From: Pseudomonas sp. FEN
Lineage (GTDB): Bacteria > Pseudomonadota > Gammaproteobacteria > Pseudomonadales > Pseudomonadaceae
Assembly (NCBI RefSeq): GCF_904067045.1
Contig: NZ_CAJFDC010000001.1
Location: forward strand, 372,001-436,000
DNA: 64,000 nucleotides
Direction: 5' to 3'
How positions within the stretch are numbered: the first letter of the stretch is position 1; each line of letters starts with the position of its first letter. This document shows positions 31,589 to 40,520 of the stretch, piece by piece. Under the pieces are notes generated by a model, which was not told the DNA's origin, searched no databases, and worked only from the letters and a program-made list of their open reading frames with translations. The translations under genes and the position numbers were made by a program.

Positions 31589-32479
31589 ATGCCCATGTCA
31601 CTGCGATCCGCTGCCCTTCACCGCGCTCAGGCTCTCGGCCCAGGGCTCCCGCCCCGTGCCGGGCTGGGGCTGAAGACCGAACACTTGCAGAGCGTACTCG
31701 AAACATGTCCGGACCTCGGCTTTTTCGAGGTTCATGCCGAAAACTACATGGTCGCCGGCGGGCCGTTCCATCATTACCTGGGTTTGATCCGCGACCAGTA
31801 CCCGCTGTCGTTGCATGGCGTCGGTTTGTCCATAGGCGGCGAAGGTCCGCTGGACGAGCAGCACCTCAAGCGCCTGGCGACACTGATCGAGCGTTATCAA
31901 CCCCAGTCCTTTTCCGAACACCTGGCCTGGTCGAGCCACGGCCCGGTGTTTCTCAACGACCTGCTGCCGCTGGCCTACGACCACGCCACTTTGCAGCGGG
32001 TCTGCGAGCATGTCGACCAGGTGCAAAGCACCTTGAAACGTCCGATGTTGTTGGAGAATCCGGCGACTTATCTGCAATTCCAGCGCTCCACCCTGGATGA
32101 AGCGGATTTCATCAGTGAAATCATCCGCCGCACCGGTTGCGGGCTGCTACTGGATGTGAACAACGTCTATGTCTCCAGCGTCAACCACCAGCGCGATGCG
32201 CTGGCCTACCTTGAGGCCTTGCCGTTGCACGCCGTGGGAGAAATCCATCTGGCCGGTTTCGCCGAGGATGCCGACAATCTCGGCGAGCGCCTGCTGATCG
32301 ATGATCATGGCGCGCCGATCGATCAGGCGGTCTGGGCGTTGTATCGCCAGGTCCTGGGGCAAATCGGCGCGGTCGCCACGCTGATCGAACGCGACAATCA
32401 GGTGCCCGCCTTCGCGGTCCTGCTGGCCGAAGCCGAGCAGGCCGAATACCTGCTGCGCCAGGCCGGGGAGCCCGCATGA
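31589..32479 (+). CDS. bufB: DUF692 multinuclear non-heme iron oxidase (bufferin maturase)
   Basis: 296-residue TIM-barrel MNIO enzyme, related to MbnB. Predicted metal ligands are visible: [43 protein letters not shown] and LIERD. It is expected to oxidise Cys side chains of the DUF2282 precursor to thiooxazoles. It starts 40 bp after bufA; a second ATG two codons later is an alternative start. Its stop overlaps the next gene by 4 bp. Confidence 0.9.
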   Translation: MPMSLRSAALHRAQALGPGLPPRAGLGLKTEHLQSVLETCPDLGFFEVHAENYMVAGGPFHHYLGLIRDQYPLSLHGVGLSIGGEGPLDEQHLKRLATLIERYQPQSFSEHLAWSSHGPVFLNDLLPLAYDHATLQRVCEHVDQVQSTLKRPMLLENPATYLQFQRSTLDEADFISEIIRRTGCGLLLDVNNVYVSSVNHQRDALAYLEALPLHAVGEIHLAGFAEDADNLGERLLIDDHGAPIDQAVWALYRQVLGQIGAVATLIERDNQVPAFAVLLAEAEQAEYLLRQAGEPA

Positions 32480-33252
32480 GCGATCAAGCCCACTTCAGCG
32501 CCGCCTTGCTCGACACCTCGCTGCCCTGCCCGTCCGGCTTGTGCAGTGCCAACGGGGCCGACCCGAGCAGCCGTTTCGCGGTGTACCGCAACAATGTCCA
32601 GAGTTCGCTGATCAATGCCCTGGCGGACAGCTATCCGGTGGTCATGGCATTGGTCGGCGAAGAGTTCTTCCGCGCCATGGCCGGCTTCTATGTCCAACAC
32701 TCCCCACCGGTCAGCCCGATCCTCAACGAATACGGTCGAGACTTCAGCCATTTCATCCAGGACTTCACCCCGGCGGCGAGCGTGCCCTACCTGGCGGACG
32801 TTGCCCGACTGGAACGGTTGCGGATCGACGCCTATCACGCCGCCGACGCGACGCCATTGAGCCCGGAGCAGATTGGCGCCTACCTCGCCGCCCCCGAGAC
32901 CCTCAGCCGCCTACAGGTCCGCCTGCACCCCAGCGTTGCCGTGCTGAATTCGCCCCATGCGGTCGTATCGTTATGGGAGGCCCATCAGGGCGAGGGTCAG
33001 TTGGAACAGCTCGATCCGACTCAAGGGGAAGCCGCGTTGGTCCTGCGCCGACACTGGCAAGTCGAGGTTTTCAGGATCGATGTCGGCACCCTGGTGTTTA
33101 TCCAGTGCCTGCAAAACCACCGCCCATTGGGACTGGCCATGGCCAGTGCCTATGGCGTCAGCACGGCGTTCGATCCGAGCCAGGCCCTGGCACTGTTGAT
33201 CCGCTACAGCGCCATTACTCACCTGCACCCAGAAGAAAAGGCCCGTCCATGA
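32476..33252 (+). CDS. bufC: DUF2063 partner protein of the MNIO enzyme
   Basis: 258-residue protein with the N-terminal DUF2063 domain (annotated as putative DNA-binding): [39 protein letters not shown] is its signature. By analogy with MbnC and characterised DUF692/DUF2063 pairs, it binds the precursor and the MNIO enzyme rather than DNA. The C-terminal half (after about residue 120) holds the second conserved region. It overlaps bufB and the DoxX gene by 4 bp on each side (ATGA). Confidence 0.88.
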   Translation: MSDQAHFSAALLDTSLPCPSGLCSANGADPSSRFAVYRNNVQSSLINALADSYPVVMALVGEEFFRAMAGFYVQHSPPVSPILNEYGRDFSHFIQDFTPAASVPYLADVARLERLRIDAYHAADATPLSPEQIGAYLAAPETLSRLQVRLHPSVAVLNSPHAVVSLWEAHQGEGQLEQLDPTQGEAALVLRRHWQVEVFRIDVGTLVFIQCLQNHRPLGLAMASAYGVSTAFDPSQALALLIRYSAITHLHPEEKARP

Positions 33253-33752
33253 ACACTCGCACTGAACCGCAGAATCCCATCGCGCGCCTGATCGGGCGGA
33301 CCATCCCGCTCTTCGAGCGGATTCCCTACAGCCTGGTTGCCTTTGTCGCACGCTTCTCCATCGCGGCCGTGTTCTGGAAATCCGGGCAGACCAAGGTCGA
33401 GGGTTTTGCCGTCGACCTGATCGCCGGCACCTTCGATATCGGCCTGCCACGCCTGGCGGATTCGACCATCCCGTTGTTCGCCAGCGAGTACAAGGTGCCG
33501 CTGTTGTCGCCGGAGATCGCTGCCCACCTGTCGGCGTTTGCCGAGCACTTTTTCCCGGTGCTGATCCTGCTGGGGTTGGCCACGCGCTTCTCGGCGCTGG
33601 CGCTGTTCGGCATGACCCTGACCATCCAGCTGTTCGTCTACCCGGACGCCTACCCGACTCATGGCACCTGGATGGCGATCCTGTTGCTGCTGATGGCCAG
33701 GGGGCCGGGCGTATTCTCCATCGATCAGCTGATCGCCAGGCGTTACCGTTGA
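33249..33752 (+). CDS. bufD: DoxX-family membrane protein of the bufferin operon
   Basis: 167-residue protein with four hydrophobic segments. I place the start at the ATGA overlap with bufC; the same frame is open far upstream, but that is a shadow of bufC. SLVAFVARFSIAAVFWKSGQTKVEGF and FPVLILLGLATRFSALALFGMT match DoxX proteins found beside DUF2282/DUF692 genes. Its role is not established; a redox or membrane-anchoring function is possible. Confidence 0.88.
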   Translation: MNTRTEPQNPIARLIGRTIPLFERIPYSLVAFVARFSIAAVFWKSGQTKVEGFAVDLIAGTFDIGLPRLADSTIPLFASEYKVPLLSPEIAAHLSAFAEHFFPVLILLGLATRFSALALFGMTLTIQLFVYPDAYPTHGTWMAILLLLMARGPGVFSIDQLIARRYR

Positions 33753-33794
33753 TCGGTTGCACCAGCGCCTCAATCAAGGCCAGCGCGGTCAACC

Positions 33795-33876
33795 GTAGGA
33801 GCCAGCTTGCTGGCGATGGGGCCCTTGAGTCTTGCTGCGACTATTCGACCGCCATCGCCAGCAAGCTGGCTCTACA
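33795..33876. repeat. REP pair after the bufferin operon
   Basis: Inverted arms TAGGAGCCAGCTTGCTGGCG... (33796-33819) and the near reverse complement (33852-33874) with a 32-nt loop. It uses a different REP subtype (CCAGCTTGCTGG core) from those at 20601 and 35543. It lies between convergent genes. Confidence 0.9.
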
Positions 33877-33904
33877 AGTGTTGCGGCGCTCTCAAGGTGG
33901 CTGC

Positions 33905-34804
33905 CTACAGCCGCTCCAGCGCCTCGCCGCTGCGCTTGAACCAGCCAATCAGATAGTCCGCCAGTACCTGTGTACGCCGAGGCAGGCCGCCCTGGTAAGG
34001 ATGTACCAGGTACAACGGCATATCGCGGGTGCGGTAGTCCCGCAGCAGCCAGCGTAAACGCCCATCGGCCAGTTCCGCGGGCAATACATAGGAGGGCAGG
34101 CGGGCGATTCCGGCCCCCACCAACGCCGCTTTCTTCAACAGGTTGTAGTGATTGCTGGCAAAGGGACCATTCACCCGCACCCGCAGCAACTCATGCTGGC
34201 GGTGGTATTGCCACTCTTCGCGACCGCTGTAGTGACTGTTGAGCAGACAACGGTGGTTGGCCAGCTCCTGGGGCGTGCGCGGTTCACCGTAACGTTCCAG
34301 ATAGGTCGGACTGGCGCAGGTCAGTTCGTTCATCACCAACAATGGCCGCGCCACCAGGCGTTCGTCGCTGCCGACATCGGTGCGAATAGCCAGGTCGAAG
34401 CCCTCGCGGGCCAGATCGCGAAAACCGTTGTTCAGGTCCAGCTCGATCTGCACATCGGGATAATTCCGGGAAAACTCCAGCAACAGGCCATCGAAAAAGG
34501 TTTCCCCCAGGGACACCGGAACCGTCATGCGCACGGGACCGGCAATATCGTCCTTGAGCCGGGCCAGGGCCTGATGCGCCCGTTCCACTTGCACCACCAG
34601 CGCCTGAGCCTGGGGCAACAAGGCCGCACCGGCGGCGGTGAGACTCAGGCGCCGCGTGGTACGGTGCAACAACACCAGTGAAAAGCGCGCCTCAAGCTGG
34701 CTGATGCGCTTGGACAGTTGCCCCTTGCTGCAGCCCAATTGCTGGGCCGCCAAGGTAAAGCTACCCGCCTCGACCAACACGGCAAAGGCCGCCAGATCAT
34801 CCAT
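33905..34804 (-). CDS. LysR-family transcriptional regulator
   Basis: 299-residue regulator started at the ATG at 34804 (MDDLAAFAVLVEAGSFTLAA). The N-terminal winged helix is typical: QQLGCSKGQLSKRISQLEARFSLVLLHRTTRRLSLT. Its recognition helix with Lys/Gly (CSKGQLSKRIS) is of the CrgA/AaeR-like group. A C-terminal substrate-binding domain follows; the ligand is unknown. It is divergent from a short-chain dehydrogenase gene with a 113-bp shared promoter region, the usual regulator/target arrangement. Confidence 0.88.
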   Translation of the reverse strand: MDDLAAFAVLVEAGSFTLAAQQLGCSKGQLSKRISQLEARFSLVLLHRTTRRLSLTAAGAALLPQAQALVVQVERAHQALARLKDDIAGPVRMTVPVSLGETFFDGLLLEFSRNYPDVQIELDLNNGFRDLAREGFDLAIRTDVGSDERLVARPLLVMNELTCASPTYLERYGEPRTPQELANHRCLLNSHYSGREEWQYHRQHELLRVRVNGPFASNHYNLLKKAALVGAGIARLPSYVLPAELADGRLRWLLRDYRTRDMPLYLVHPYQGGLPRRTQVLADYLIGWFKRSGEALERL

Positions 34805-34917
34805 CTCGCTCACGGATTGTTTCCAAAAGAAAACCAAAGGTTGCCTATTAGTGCGCTTATCAATGGAAAAATCCACTCTAGACTGAAAGCTCAATCACCC
34901 ACTGGAGGAACCCCGCG

Positions 34918-35517
34918 ATGAAAATCCTATTGATCGGTGCCCACGGCACCATCGGCTCGGCCGTGGCAGAGGAATTGGGCCAACGTCACGAGATCGTCAA
35001 GATCGGCCGCAACAGCGGTGACCTGCATGTGGACATCAGCGACAGCGCCTCGATTCGCCAACTGTTCGAACAGACCGGCAAGTTCGATGCGCTGGTCTGC
35101 GCGGCGGGCAACGTGACTTTCGCGCCCCTGGCGGACATGAGCGAGAAGGATTTCGCCCTGGGTCTGCAGGACAAGCTGATGGGCCAGGTCAACCTAGTGC
35201 TGATCGGTCGTGAGTACGCCAATGACGGTGCCTCGTTCACCCTGACCAGCGGCATTCTGAACCGCGATCCGATCCGCGCCGGCGCCTCGGCCAGCCTGGT
35301 CAACGGTGCCATCGACGGTTTCGTCAAGGCGGCGGCGATCGAACTGCCGCGCGGCCTGCGGATAAACTCGGTCAGCCCGAACGTGCTGGTGGAAGCCATG
35401 GGCAGCTATGCGCCCTACTTCCGTGGCTTCAAGCCGGTGCCGGCGGCGGATGTGGCCTTGGCCTACGCCAAGAGCGTGGAAGGTTTGCAAACTGGCCAGA
35501 CCTATCAGGTTGGCTGA
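34918..35517 (+). CDS. Short-chain dehydrogenase/reductase (short form)
   Basis: 199-residue Rossmann protein. The dinucleotide motif GAHGTIGSAVAEEL is at the N-terminus, KIGRNSGDLHVDISD follows, then CAAGN and a Ser in TLTSGI. The classical YxxxK pair is replaced: the Tyr-containing helix is short and the text reads LVNGAIDGFVKAAAIELP, so the catalytic Tyr appears missing while Lys remains. This matches the short SDR group often found beside LysR regulators. GGAGG lies about 10 nt before the ATG. Substrate unknown. Confidence 0.85.
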   Translation: MKILLIGAHGTIGSAVAEELGQRHEIVKIGRNSGDLHVDISDSASIRQLFEQTGKFDALVCAAGNVTFAPLADMSEKDFALGLQDKLMGQVNLVLIGREYANDGASFTLTSGILNRDPIRAGASASLVNGAIDGFVKAAAIELPRGLRINSVSPNVLVEAMGSYAPYFRGFKPVPAADVALAYAKSVEGLQTGQTYQVG

Positions 35518-35542
35518 GAGCCAGGGGGGTTTATCGATCTCC

Positions 35543-35665
35543 AGGGCCTCTTCGCGGGCAAGCTCCGCTCCCACAGGTTCTCGGTCGCACACAAACTTGA
35601 GGTTCGAAACGAATTATTGTGGGAGCGGAGCTTGTCGGATCGCCGCACCGCCGCGAAGAGGCCCT
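35543..35665. repeat. REP pair with an interrupted right arm
   Basis: The left arm GGGCCTCTTCGCGGGCAAGC... ends near 35575. The right arm starts with TGTGGGAGCGGAGCTTG (35618-35634), is broken by about 16 bp of extra sequence (TCGGATCGCCGCACCG), and resumes as CGCGAAGAGGCCC. The subtype is the same as at 20601-20692. Confidence 0.85.
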
Positions 35666-35755
35666 CAAGAACGCCGCAAACCCATGGGCGCCAACCTCAA
35701 GACTTGTGCAGCTCTCCCGGTCTGAGTAACGTGGCCGCACTTGCCAGGAGACCCC

Positions 35756-36430
35756 ATGATGCGCGCCGCCCGTTCCTTGATGATTTTCGCCCTGCCGCTG
35801 TTCGCCGCCGGCTGCCAGCTGCTCGCCCCCGCCACCTCGCTCCCCACGGCGGGCCTGAGCCGGATGCAGGGCGAACTCAGCAGCGTCGATGGCAAGCTGA
35901 TGTTCCAGCCTTGCCAGGAACAACGCCGCTTTATCGTCAGCGACGCCGGCAACACCAGCGTCCTGCAACAGGCCGCCAGCCTGTCCGGCCCCTCGGGCAA
36001 GCTGTTCGCCGACCTGCGCGGACGGTTTTCCTCCGGCACCGCCAATGGCGGCGATGGCCAGTTGAGCCTGCAACAGTACTACCGCCTGGAACGTGGTACC
36101 GCCAGCTGCAACGACCCCGACTTCAAATTCCAGACCGTGGTCGCCAGCGGCCACGGCCCGGACTGGAGCCTGCGGGCCGGCGGCAACGGCATGGTCCTCG
36201 AACGCGAAAACCAGCCGGCCCTGGCCGTACCTTACCTGGAAGAACAACTGGGTGACGGGCGCTTCAGCCTGAGCACCGAAGCCAACTCCCAGCGGATCGA
36301 GCTGTGGGTCGCGCCGCAGTCCTGCGTCGACAGCAACAGCGGCGGCGTGCGCCACCTGAGCGCCGAGCTACGGGTCAACGGCCAGGTCCAGCGCGGCTGC
36401 GGTTATTTCGGTGGCGCCCGTAACGACTGA
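35756..36430 (+). CDS. Lipoprotein of unknown function (COG3650-like)
   Basis: 224-residue predicted lipoprotein. I chose the ATG at 35756 because CAGGAG lies 5 nt before it; a second ATG follows directly. The signal has lipobox FAAGC (Cys20). The body has LMFQPCQEQRRFIV and ends with LRVNGQVQRGCGYFGG, a pattern seen in COG3650-type membrane-associated proteins of Pseudomonas. Cysteines may form a disulphide. The function is unknown. Confidence 0.8.
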   Translation: MMRAARSLMIFALPLFAAGCQLLAPATSLPTAGLSRMQGELSSVDGKLMFQPCQEQRRFIVSDAGNTSVLQQAASLSGPSGKLFADLRGRFSSGTANGGDGQLSLQQYYRLERGTASCNDPDFKFQTVVASGHGPDWSLRAGGNGMVLERENQPALAVPYLEEQLGDGRFSLSTEANSQRIELWVAPQSCVDSNSGGVRHLSAELRVNGQVQRGCGYFGGARND

Positions 36431-36538
36431 TTCGACGAGCAGCCGTTTTAGCCTCACGGAATCTGGTCGTTGGGGCTTATAATCACCGGTTTGATGTAAA
36501 GCCGGCGCGCCCGCGTGGCCCGCACACTGGACCCTGTC

Positions 36539-38152
36539 ATGTTACGAATCACCGAACTCAAGCTGCCGATCGACCATCCCGATGAAGACCTGCGCCCGGC
36601 CATCGTCCAGCGCCTGGGCATCGCCAACGATGACCTGCTCGATTTCACCTTGTTCAAGCGCAGCTACGACGCCCGCAAGAAATCCTCCGAACTCTGCTTC
36701 ATCTACACCATCGACCTGTCGGCCCGTGGCGAAGACGCGCTGCTGAAAAAGTTCGCCGAAGACCGCAACGTCAACCCGGCCCCGGACGTCAGCTACAAGG
36801 TGGTCGGCCAGGCCCCGGCCGATCTGTCGGAACGTCCCGTGGTCGTCGGCTTCGGCCCTTGCGGGATCTTCGCCGGGCTGCTGCTGGCACAGATGGGCTT
36901 CAAGCCGATCATCCTCGAACGCGGCAAGGAAGTGCGCCAGCGCACCAAGGACACCTGGGGCCTGTGGCGCAAAGGCGTGCTCGACCCCGAGTCCAATGTG
37001 CAGTTCGGCGAAGGCGGCGCCGGGACCTTCTCCGACGGCAAGCTCTACAGCCAGATCAAGGACCCGAACCACCACGGCCGCAAAGTGCTGAACGAATTCG
37101 TCAAGGCCGGCGCGCCGGAAGAAATCCTCTACGTCAGCAAACCGCATATCGGCACCTTCCGCCTCACCGGCGTGGTGGAAAACATGCGCCAGCAGATCGA
37201 AGCCCTGGGCGGCGAAGTACGCTTCCAGCAGCGGGTCACCGATGTGCTGATCGACGACGGCCAACTGACTGGCGTGCAACTCGACAGCGGTGAACAGATC
37301 AACTCCCGACACGTGATCCTGGCCCTCGGTCATAGCGCCCGCGACACCTTCCGCATGCTCCACGGCCGTGGCGTGTACATGGAAGCCAAGCCGTTCTCGG
37401 TGGGGTTCCGTATCGAGCACCCGCAATCGCTGATCGACCGCGCGCGCCTGGGCAAGTATGCCGGGCACCCGAAACTCGGCGCGGCCGACTACAAACTGGT
37501 GCACCACGCCAAGAACGGGCGTTCGGTCTACAGCTTCTGCATGTGCCCGGGCGGCACCGTGGTGGCGGCGACCTCCGAGCCGAACCGGGTGGTCACCAAC
37601 GGCATGAGCCAGTATTCGCGCAACGAGCGTAACGCCAACTCCGGCATCGTCGTCGGCATCACCCCGGAAGTGGATTATCCAGGTGGCCCATTGGCCGGCA
37701 TCGAGTTGCAGGAGCGCCTGGAATCCCACGCCTTCGTCCTCGGCGGCAGCAACTACGAGGCCCCGGCGCAATTGGTCGGTGACTTTATCGCCGGCAAAGC
37801 CTCCACCGCCCTGGGCAGCGTCGAGCCGTCCTACAAACCGGGCGTGGCCCTGGGCGATCTGGCGTTGGCCCTGCCGGACTTCGCCATTGAAGCCATCCGC
37901 GAAGCCCTGCCGGCGTTCGAACGGCAGATCAAGGGTTATTCCCTGCATGACGCGGTGCTGACCGGGATTGAAACCCGCACCTCCTCGCCGTTGCGCATCA
38001 CCCGCAACGAGTCGATGCAGAGCCTGAACGTCAAGGGCCTGTTCCCGGCGGGTGAAGGCGCCGGCTATGCCGGTGGGATCTTGTCGGCGGGTGTCGATGG
38101 TATCCGCATCGCCGAAGCCGTTGCGCGGGACATGCTGGGGATCGACGGCTGA
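36539..38152 (+). CDS. FAD-dependent oxidoreductase (COG2509 family)
   Basis: 537-residue flavoprotein when started at the ATG at 36539 (MLRITELKLPIDHPDEDL); a GTG 24 bp upstream is in frame but lacks family support. A roughly 95-residue N-terminal domain is followed by the FAD-binding Rossmann motif VVVGFGPCGIFAGLL near residue 102, then ERGKEVRQRTKDT, and FGEGGAGTFSDGKLYS. The C-terminal GEGAGYAGGILSAGVDG closes the FAD site. The reaction is not known for the family. The TrmO gene starts 10 bp after its stop. Confidence 0.88.
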   Translation: MLRITELKLPIDHPDEDLRPAIVQRLGIANDDLLDFTLFKRSYDARKKSSELCFIYTIDLSARGEDALLKKFAEDRNVNPAPDVSYKVVGQAPADLSERPVVVGFGPCGIFAGLLLAQMGFKPIILERGKEVRQRTKDTWGLWRKGVLDPESNVQFGEGGAGTFSDGKLYSQIKDPNHHGRKVLNEFVKAGAPEEILYVSKPHIGTFRLTGVVENMRQQIEALGGEVRFQQRVTDVLIDDGQLTGVQLDSGEQINSRHVILALGHSARDTFRMLHGRGVYMEAKPFSVGFRIEHPQSLIDRARLGKYAGHPKLGAADYKLVHHAKNGRSVYSFCMCPGGTVVAATSEPNRVVTNGMSQYSRNERNANSGIVVGITPEVDYPGGPLAGIELQERLESHAFVLGGSNYEAPAQLVGDFIAGKASTALGSVEPSYKPGVALGDLALALPDFAIEAIREALPAFERQIKGYSLHDAVLTGIETRTSSPLRITRNESMQSLNVKGLFPAGEGAGYAGGILSAGVDGIRIAEAVARDMLGIDG

Positions 38153-38162
38153 GGGCCGGACC

Positions 38163-38858
38163 ATGACTTACAGCGTGTCCCCCATCGGCTTCGTGCGCTC
38201 CTGCTTCAAGGAGAAGTTCGCCATCCCGCGCCAGCCACAACTGGCGCCGGCCGCGCGCGGCGTACTGGAGCTGGTCGCGCCTTTCGACCAGGGCGAGGCG
38301 GTGCAAGGACTGGAGCAGGTCAGCCATGTCTGGCTGCTGTTCCTGTTCCACCAGGCCCTGGAAGACAAGCCAAGGCTGAAGGTCCGTCCGCCACGCCTGG
38401 GGGGTAACCAGTCCATGGGGGTCTTCGCCACCCGGGCGACCCACCGACCGAACGGCATCGGCCAGTCGGTGGTCAAGCTGGACCGGGTCGAGGCCCAGCG
38501 CCTGTGGATTTCCGCTATCGACTTGCTGGACGGCACGCCGATCCTTGATATCAAGCCATACGTACCCTATGCCGACACCATCCCCGGTGCCGTCAATGGC
38601 ATCGCCAGTGCCGCGCCGCTGCTGATCCCCGTGCTCTGGACGGACCACGCGCTGCAACAGGCCCACGACCATGCACAACGCCTTGATGAGCCGCTGGTCG
38701 AGCTGATCGAGCAGTGTCTGGCCCAGGACCCGCGTCCGGCTTACCAGAAGCCCACGCCCGAGCGGGAATACGGTGCGCGGTTCTGGGACCTGGATGTGCG
38801 CTGGCACTACCCCGAAGCCGGGACGATACGCGTACTGGAAGTGATCCCCGCCCGCTAG
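38163..38858 (+). CDS. trmO: tRNA t6A37 N6-methyltransferase TrmO (TsaA/VirR-like)
   Basis: Methylates t6A37 of threonine tRNAs to m6t6A using S-adenosylmethionine. 231 residues when started at the ATG at 38163. The start YSVSPIGFVRSCFKEKFAIPRQPQL and the motif VFATRATHRPNGIGQSVVKL, plus LDGTPILDIKPYVPYAD, are family signatures. The C-terminal helical part carries EREYGARFWDLDVRW. It lies 10 bp after the flavoprotein gene, so a two-gene operon is likely; a terminator follows. Confidence 0.94.
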   Translation: MTYSVSPIGFVRSCFKEKFAIPRQPQLAPAARGVLELVAPFDQGEAVQGLEQVSHVWLLFLFHQALEDKPRLKVRPPRLGGNQSMGVFATRATHRPNGIGQSVVKLDRVEAQRLWISAIDLLDGTPILDIKPYVPYADTIPGAVNGIASAAPLLIPVLWTDHALQQAHDHAQRLDEPLVELIEQCLAQDPRPAYQKPTPEREYGARFWDLDVRWHYPEAGTIRVLEVIPAR

Positions 38859-38874
38859 AAACGCCGGAAACGCA

Positions 38875-38914
38875 AAAGCCCGCGCTGCCTTCTCAGGCAA
38901 CGCGGGCTTTTTTC
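38875..38914 (+). terminator. Terminator after trmO
   Basis: AAAAGCCCGCG...CGCGGGCTTTTTT stem with a long loop, starting 16 bp after the trmO stop. Its last bases directly touch the first unit of the tandem repeat array. Confidence 0.9.
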
Positions 38915-39641
38915 TAACACTGTGGCGAGGGGGCTTGCCCCCGCTGGGGTGCTAAGCGCCCCCCCAAACAGCAGAATTCAGTGTATCAGTCGGATCGAGA
39001 TATCCGATTTCACGACTGCTTCGCAGCCGAGCGCGGGCAAGCCCGCTCGCCACAAGGTCGAGTCAAACCGGTTATTTTTCGACGAACGCCCGCTTTCTAA
39101 CACTGTGGCGAGGGGGCTTGCCCCCGCTGGGGTGCGAAGCTCCCCCCCAAACAGCAGAACTCAGTGTATCAGTCGGATCGAGATATCTGATTTCACGACT
39201 ACTTCGCAGCCGAGCGCGGGCAAGCCCGCTCGCCACAAGGTCGAGTCAAACCGGTTATTTTTCGACGAACGCCCGCTTTCTAACACTGTGGCGAGGGGGC
39301 TTGCCCCCGCTGGGGTGCGAAGCGCCCCCCAAACAGCAGAATTCAGTGTATCAGTCGGATCGAGATATCCGATTTCACGACTGCTTCGCAGCCGAGCGCG
39401 GGCAAGCCCGCTCGCCACAAGGTCGAATCAAACCGGTTATTTTTCGACGAACGCCCGCTTTCTAACACTGTGGCGAGGGGGCTTGCCCCCGCTGGGGTGC
39501 GAAGCGCCCCCCAAACAGCAGAACTCAGTGTATCAGTCAGATCGAGATATCCGATTTCACGACTGCTTCGCAGCCGAACGCGGGCAAGCCCGCTCGCCAC
39601 AAGGTCGAGTCAAACCGGTTATTTCTCGACGAACGCCCGCT
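38915..39641. repeat. Four-copy 182-183-bp tandem repeat built from REP pairs and the fpr 3' end
   Basis: Units start with CTAACACTGTGGCGAGGGGG at 38915, 39097, 39280 and 39462. Each holds two opposed REP arms (GCGAGGGGGCTTGCCCCCGC... and GCGGGCAAGCCCGCTCGCCAC) around a ~90-bp spacer with TCAGTGTATCAGTCGGATCG. Each unit ends with GGTTATTTTTCGACGAACGCCCGCT, a copy of the last codons of fpr including its stop. Copies differ at only a few positions (for example a 1-bp change in the C-run and TCGGATC/TCAGATC), so the expansion is recent. The fourth unit runs into the real fpr gene, with TTTCTC in place of TTTTTC. Confidence 0.95.
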
Positions 39642-40398
39642 CGATCAGGTAATCACCCGGCTCGCGCATGCGCGGCGAAACCTTCAGCCCGAAGCTGTTG
39701 AGCACTTCGCTGGTTTCATCGAGCATGCTCGGGCTACCGCAGAGCATGGCACGGTCATCCTGCGGGTTGATCGGCGGCAGGCCGATGTCGCGGAACAGCT
39801 TGCCGCTGCGCATCAGGTCGGTCAGCCGGCCTTCGTTCTCGAACGGCTCGCGGGTCACGGTGGGGTAGTAGATCAGCTTCTCACGCAGCGCTTCGCCGAA
39901 GAACTCATTCTGCGGCAGATGCTCGGTGATGAACTCGCGGTAGGCGACTTCGTTGACGTAGCGCACGCCGTGGCACAGGATCACCTTCTCGAAACGCTCG
40001 TAGGTTTCCGGATCCTGGATCACGCTCATGAAGGGCGCGAGGCCGGTACCAGTGCTGAGCAGGTACAGATGCTTGCCCGGCTTGAGGTCGTCGAGCACCA
40101 GCGTACCCGTAGGCTTCTTGCTGATAATGATCTCGTCGCCTTCCTTCAGGTGCTGCAACTGGGAGGTCAACGGACCATCTGGCACCTTGATGCTGAAGAA
40201 TTCGAGATGCTCTTCCCAATTCGGGCTGGCAATCGAATAAGCGCGCATCAGCGGTCGACCATTGGGCTGCTGCAGGCCGATCATCACGAACTGACCGTTT
40301 TCAAAGCGCAGACCCGGGTCGCGGGTGCACTTGAAGCTGAACAGAGTGTCGTTCCAGTGGTGCACACTGAGGACACGCTCGTGATTCATGTTGCTCAT
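39619..40398 (-). CDS. fpr: Ferredoxin--NADP+ reductase
   Basis: FAD enzyme passing electrons between NADPH and ferredoxin/flavodoxin; part of the oxidative stress response. 259 residues when started at the ATG at 40398 (MSNMNHERVLSVHHWN), which has AGGAG 10 nt upstream; the frame is open further but that is outside the family. FAD motif RAYSIASPN, NADP motif STGTGLAPFMSV and the C-terminal IERAFVEK (subclass I bacterial type) are clear. It is divergent from finR, which activates fpr in P. putida. Confidence 0.96.
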   Translation of the reverse strand: MSNMNHERVLSVHHWNDTLFSFKCTRDPGLRFENGQFVMIGLQQPNGRPLMRAYSIASPNWEEHLEFFSIKVPDGPLTSQLQHLKEGDEIIISKKPTGTLVLDDLKPGKHLYLLSTGTGLAPFMSVIQDPETYERFEKVILCHGVRYVNEVAYREFITEHLPQNEFFGEALREKLIYYPTVTREPFENEGRLTDLMRSGKLFRDIGLPPINPQDDRAMLCGSPSMLDETSEVLNSFGLKVSPRMREPGDYLIERAFVEK

Positions 40399-40520
40399 TT
40401 GGATGGGGCTCCTGGAAATTTGGCCTGCGCCGTCGATGAGCGCAATTGCATAGCATTCTAATGGCGGCGACAATATCTGTTAAATGAATTATTAAGATAA
40501 GGGTTATCGGTTATATAGAT

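Noticed and set aside
32541..33248. Long N-terminal extension of the DoxX gene
   Set aside because: It lies within the DUF2063 gene in another frame; the ATGA overlap at 33249 gives the family-sized protein.
38915..39641. CRISPR-like look of the regular repeats
   Set aside because: Units are ~182 bp and nearly identical throughout, without short repeats and unique spacers; no cas genes.
38922..39701. Open frame running through the tandem repeats (repeating GLAPAGV text)
   Set aside because: It is the translation of REP-containing repeats; frame is kept only because unit length is near a multiple of three, and there is no start site.
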